Shown here: piece after piece, positions 4,772 through 7,784 of the stretch
Layout of the letters: each line of letters opens with the position of its first letter
How positions within the stretch are numbered: the stretch's first letter is position 1
Source of the DNA: an uncultured Paraglaciecola sp.
Lineage (GTDB): Bacteria > Pseudomonadota > Gammaproteobacteria > Enterobacterales > Alteromonadaceae
Direction of reading: 5' to 3'
Length of the DNA stretch: 7,784 nt
NCBI GenBank assembly: GCA_905479025.1
Contig: CAJQKX010000440.1
Location: 1-7,784 of the forward strand
Position numbers and translations under genes: made by a program
Notes under the pieces: generated by a model
The model's database searches: none
Told to the model about the DNA's origin: nothing
Seen by the model: the letters and a program-made list of their open reading frames with translations, nothing else

Positions 4772-7162
4772 ATGAGCGACGACCCATTTTACCAACGCGA
4801 AAAAGAAAAATACGAAAAGCCGGTTGCTAGCCGTGAATATTTACTCGAACTTTTAGTCGAAGCTAAAAAGCCTTTGTCTTTCATAGAGTTTTGTCAGTTG
4901 CTTGATGCAAAAGATGAGGACAGTCGCATTGGCATTCAGCGTCGCCTCCGAGCTATGGAGCGTGAAGGGCAAGTTGAGTTCAATCGTGACAAAAAGTATG
5001 CAAAGCTTAAAACAGAGGATCTTATTCAAGGCCGAGTAATTGGGCATCGTGATGGTTTTGGTTTTTTAAAACGCGATGATGGTGAAAAAGACTTATTTAT
5101 TCATAATGCACAAATGTCTACTGTGTTTCATGGTGATAGGGTGCTTGTAAAAGAAAGTGGCACAGATAACCGTGGCAGACGAGAAGCCAGAATTGCCAAA
5201 ATTGTCGAGCCTCGCACTGAACCCATAGTGGGTCGATACTTTTTTGAAAATAATGTGGGGGTAGTAATTCCCGATGATAGCCGCATTAACCACGAGATTA
5301 TGATACCCAAAGAACAAACCAACGGTGCTCGTCAAGGGCATATTGTTGTCGTTGAAATTATTCAGCGTCCTCGTAAACGTGTAAACGCTATAGGTAAAAT
5401 TATTGAAGTGTTGGGTGAACATATGGCGCCCGGCATGGAAATTGATATGGCGCTGCGTACTTTTGATATTCCTCATCATTGGCCAAAAGGTGTCGACAGG
5501 CAAACGAAGGGATTAAATGAACAAGTCCCTGAGGAAGCGAAGGAAGGTCGCATTGATCTCAGACAGTTACCGCTTGTCACCATTGATGGTGAAGATGCTC
5601 GAGATTTTGACGATGCCGTTTTTTGTGAACCCTTAGACGAAGGTGGTTGGCAATTATGGGTGGCGATAGCCGATGTCAGTTATTATGTGCGCCCGGGTAC
5701 AGCACTTGATAGTGAAGCACAAAATCGTGGTAATTCTGTGTATTTTCCCGAACAAGTTATTCCCATGTTGCCAGAAGCGTTGTCTAACGGTCTATGTTCA
5801 TTAAATCCTCAAGTTGACCGATTATGCATGGTGTGTGAAATGATTATCAGCAAAACAGGTAAGCTGCTGGAACATCAATTTTACGAAGCGGTAATGAACT
5901 CTAAGGCAAGGTTAACCTATACAAAAGTGTGGGACCTCTTAAAAGAGCAGGGAGCACAAGGTCACCCCGAACTGCACAAACGTTATGCTGAACAATTGCC
6001 TCACCTTAAAAATTTACACGAGATGTACCGTGCTTTGAAACGCACACGTAATCAACGTGGTGCGATTGAGTTTGAAACGCAAGAAAGCAAATTTGTATTT
6101 AACGCTCAACGTAAAATAGATAATATTGTGCCGGTTACCCGCAATGATGCGCATAAGCTAATTGAAGAATGTATGATTTTGGCAAATGTGTCTGCTGCGC
6201 AAACGTTAACTAAAAATAAAGCTGAAGCGTTGTATCGTATTCATGATGAGCCTGATACTGATCGTTTAGGCGCATTTTTGTCGTACCTGGGTGAAGTGGG
6301 GATCACTCATAAAATTGGCAGTGACGTATCTCCGCAAGATTTCACTGATGTGATTGAAAAGATTCAAGCTAGAGCTGACCAAGAACTTATCCAAACCATG
6401 TTGTTACGCTCGATGAAACAAGCGGTATACGATCATGAAAACATCGGCCATTTTGGTTTGGCATTAGAGGCTTATGCACATTTCACCTCCCCCATCCGTC
6501 GCTATCCTGACTTGGTGGTGCATCGCGCCCTAAAAGGCATAATCAATAAACAACATCAACAAAAGAGTCAATCAGGCGGCAAAGCCTATACTGCAGATGA
6601 AGTGGAGACGTTAGGTGAGCAGTGCTCGATGACAGAACGCCGTGCTGACGATGCCACTAGAGACGTGTCTGATTGGCTTAAATGTGAATTTATGCTCGAT
6701 CATGTGGGCGATGTGTTTGAAGGTGTGATTGCTTCAGTGACTAACTTTGGTTTTTTTGTGCGTTTGAGCGAATTCCATATTGATGGTTTAGTGCATATTA
6801 CGGCTTTAGAAAAAGACTATTTCCGCTATGACGAAGTTAAGCAGCATTTAATTGGTGAGAGCTTTGGTACGGTTTACCGATTAGGCGATCCTGTCGAAGT
6901 TAAAGTCGCTTCAGTTAACTTAGATGAACGAAAAATAGACTTTTTATTGGACGGGGTTGAAGGCAAAAATATTAAAAAAACTGCGGGAAGGAAACCTTCT
7001 AGGTCAAAAAAGTCAGAGCCAAATAAAAAAAGCACAGATGCTAAACCCACTTCCGCCACCAAACCCACTAAAAAGCCAGCGACTAGAAAAAGCCGCACTC
7101 CATCTAAAACTAAGTCTGCTCGAAGTAAGCCGGCAAGTACTTCAAGAAAGGGAAAAAGTTAA
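4772..7162 (+). CDS. rnr: 3'-5' exoribonuclease RNase R
   Basis: RNase R is a processive 3'-to-5' hydrolytic exoribonuclease able to degrade structured RNA. It acts in rRNA and mRNA turnover and tmRNA-linked quality control, and is induced by cold and stationary phase in E. coli. The 796 residues (E. coli 813) carry the full domain order: an N-terminal winged-helix domain (about 20-82); cold-shock domains near 86-145 and 150-215, including [17 protein letters not shown]; the RNB catalytic domain (about 260-590); an S1 domain (about 645-727); and a basic tail from 731. The active-site block [14 protein letters not shown] has Asp272, Asp278, Asp280 and Asp281, and Tyr324 is in NSVYFP, as in E. 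coli numbering. [12 protein letters not shown] (570-581) is the other hallmark. The tail is rich in Lys, Ser, Thr and Pro. The ATG is the natural family start (MSDDPF). rlmB follows after one base, so they form an operon. Minus-strand frames inside are shadows. Confidence 0.98.
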   Translation: MSDDPFYQREKEKYEKPVASREYLLELLVEAKKPLSFIEFCQLLDAKDEDSRIGIQRRLRAMEREGQVEFNRDKKYAKLKTEDLIQGRVIGHRDGFGFLKRDDGEKDLFIHNAQMSTVFHGDRVLVKESGTDNRGRREARIAKIVEPRTEPIVGRYFFENNVGVVIPDDSRINHEIMIPKEQTNGARQGHIVVVEIIQRPRKRVNAIGKIIEVLGEHMAPGMEIDMALRTFDIPHHWPKGVDRQTKGLNEQVPEEAKEGRIDLRQLPLVTIDGEDARDFDDAVFCEPLDEGGWQLWVAIADVSYYVRPGTALDSEAQNRGNSVYFPEQVIPMLPEALSNGLCSLNPQVDRLCMVCEMIISKTGKLLEHQFYEAVMNSKARLTYTKVWDLLKEQGAQGHPELHKRYAEQLPHLKNLHEMYRALKRTRNQRGAIEFETQESKFVFNAQRKIDNIVPVTRNDAHKLIEECMILANVSAAQTLTKNKAEALYRIHDEPDTDRLGAFLSYLGEVGITHKIGSDVSPQDFTDVIEKIQARADQELIQTMLLRSMKQAVYDHENIGHFGLALEAYAHFTSPIRRYPDLVVHRALKGIINKQHQQKSQSGGKAYTADEVETLGEQCSMTERRADDATRDVSDWLKCEFMLDHVGDVFEGVIASVTNFGFFVRLSEFHIDGLVHITALEKDYFRYDEVKQHLIGESFGTVYRLGDPVEVKVASVNLDERKIDFLLDGVEGKNIKKTAGRKPSRSKKSEPNKKSTDAKPTSATKPTKKPATRKSRTPSKTKSARSKPASTSRKGKS

Positions 7163-7163
7163 T

Positions 7164-7784
7164 ATGGCTCAACAAGAATGGTTATATGGTATCCACGCCA
7201 TTGAATCAATTATCCTGCGTGAACCTGAGCGTTTAATTGAACTCTTTGTATTGAAAGGCCGAGATGATAAAAGCATTCACGACATCGTTAGCCAAGCAAG
7301 AAGCTTTGGGACTTCTGTGCAATTTTGTCAGCGTAAAACATTAGATGACAAGGTAGACGGTGGGCAACATCAAGGTGTAGTCGCAAAAGTTAAACCTGCT
7401 AAGCAATATAATGAAAATGACTTAGCCTCAATTGTAGAGTCAAGTAAATTACCCTTTTTGCTAATATTGGATGGCGTGACTGATCCTCATAATTTGGGGG
7501 CTTGCTTACGTACTGCCGATGCTGCCGGTGTGGATGCGGTGGTGGTACCTAAAGATAAATCTGCAGCTTTAACACCAGTGGTGCGAAAAGTGGCCTGCGG
7601 CGCAGCTGATGTTATTCCTTTAGTTCAAGTCACTAACCTCGCTAGAACCTTGCGAGACTTGCAAGACGCTGGAGTGTGGATAGTCGGCACATCAGGGGAA
7701 GCAGAAAATAATATCTACGATTGCAAATTTAATGGGCCAATGGCCCTTGTAATGGGCGCTGAGGGTAAAGGGATGCGCCGTTTA
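7164..7784 (+). CDS. rlmB: 23S rRNA (guanosine(2251)-2'-O)-methyltransferase RlmB, 3' end cut by window
   Basis: RlmB is a SpoU-family SPOUT methyltransferase that 2'-O-methylates G2251 in the peptidyl-transferase P-loop of 23S rRNA. The frame is open for 207 codons to the window edge; the E. coli protein has 243, so about 36 residues including the last SPOUT motif are missing by truncation, not mutation. The N-terminal substrate-binding domain (about 1-77) starts with [11 protein letters not shown] and includes [11 protein letters not shown] (66-76). The catalytic domain shows motif 1, [21 protein letters not shown] between 102 and 122 (Asn110, Arg116), and motif 2, [12 protein letters not shown] (196-207). 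The ATG lies one base after the rnr stop. AAGGGA inside the rnr 3' end (7148-7153) can serve as its ribosome site, so translation is probably coupled to rnr. Confidence 0.97.
   Translation, partial: MAQQEWLYGIHAIESIILREPERLIELFVLKGRDDKSIHDIVSQARSFGTSVQFCQRKTLDDKVDGGQHQGVVAKVKPAKQYNENDLASIVESSKLPFLLILDGVTDPHNLGACLRTADAAGVDAVVVPKDKSAALTPVVRKVACGAADVIPLVQVTNLARTLRDLQDAGVWIVGTSGEAENNIYDCKFNGPMALVMGAEGKGMRRL

Noticed and set aside
5093..5503. 136-codon minus-strand frame inside rnr
   Set aside because: It is antisense to the conserved cold-shock and linker parts of RNase R, has no recognisable motif and looks like a shadow of the coding strand's codon bias.
6874..7098. 74-codon hydrophobic minus-strand frame opposite the rnr tail
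   Set aside because: Its apparent membrane-like character comes from reading Lys/Ser-rich codons in reverse; no start signal supports it.

Overview
The window looks like a core chromosomal segment of a marine gammaproteobacterium, most likely an Alteromonadales member (Alteromonas/Glaciecola/Paraglaciecola-like). This is inferred from moderate-to-low GC, the sodium-type flagellar motor gene motX, a TIGR02647-type small protein, and housekeeping proteins (Fre, TrmL, PldB, RNase R, RlmB) that read as close gammaproteobacterial orthologues. No database search was possible, so genus is uncertain. I see no mobile element, CRISPR array, tRNA or rRNA.

Layout. At 28-2098 (+) lie a two-CBS-domain protein, a lysophospholipase L2-like hydrolase (pldB) and the tRNA-Leu wobble 2'-O-methyltransferase trmL. 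fre (NAD(P)H:flavin reductase) converges on trmL from the minus strand, with a hairpin between the two stops. A 247-bp divergent region with several small palindromes separates fre from a 78-aa TIGR02647-like protein. After a hairpin comes motX, which has a very good sigma-28 (FliA) type -10 element just upstream. A 694-bp stretch with no convincing gene follows, holding several inverted repeats. The window ends with rnr (RNase R) and, one base after its stop, rlmB (23S rRNA Gm2251 methyltransferase), cut by the window end after 207 codons.

How the genes relate. Three of the eight genes act on RNA: TrmL modifies the tRNA anticodon, RNase R degrades structured RNA, and RlmB modifies the ribosomal P-loop. 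rnr and rlmB are almost certainly co-transcribed. MotX belongs to the flagellar stator/T-ring system and appears separately controlled by the flagellar sigma factor. Fre, PldB and the CBS protein are unrelated housekeeping or regulatory functions.

I did not find a convincing previously undescribed system. The parts least explained by known genes are the motX-rnr gap (a structured inverted repeat and a tiny hydrophobic reading frame), the promoter architecture of motX, and the uncharacterised small protein beside it.
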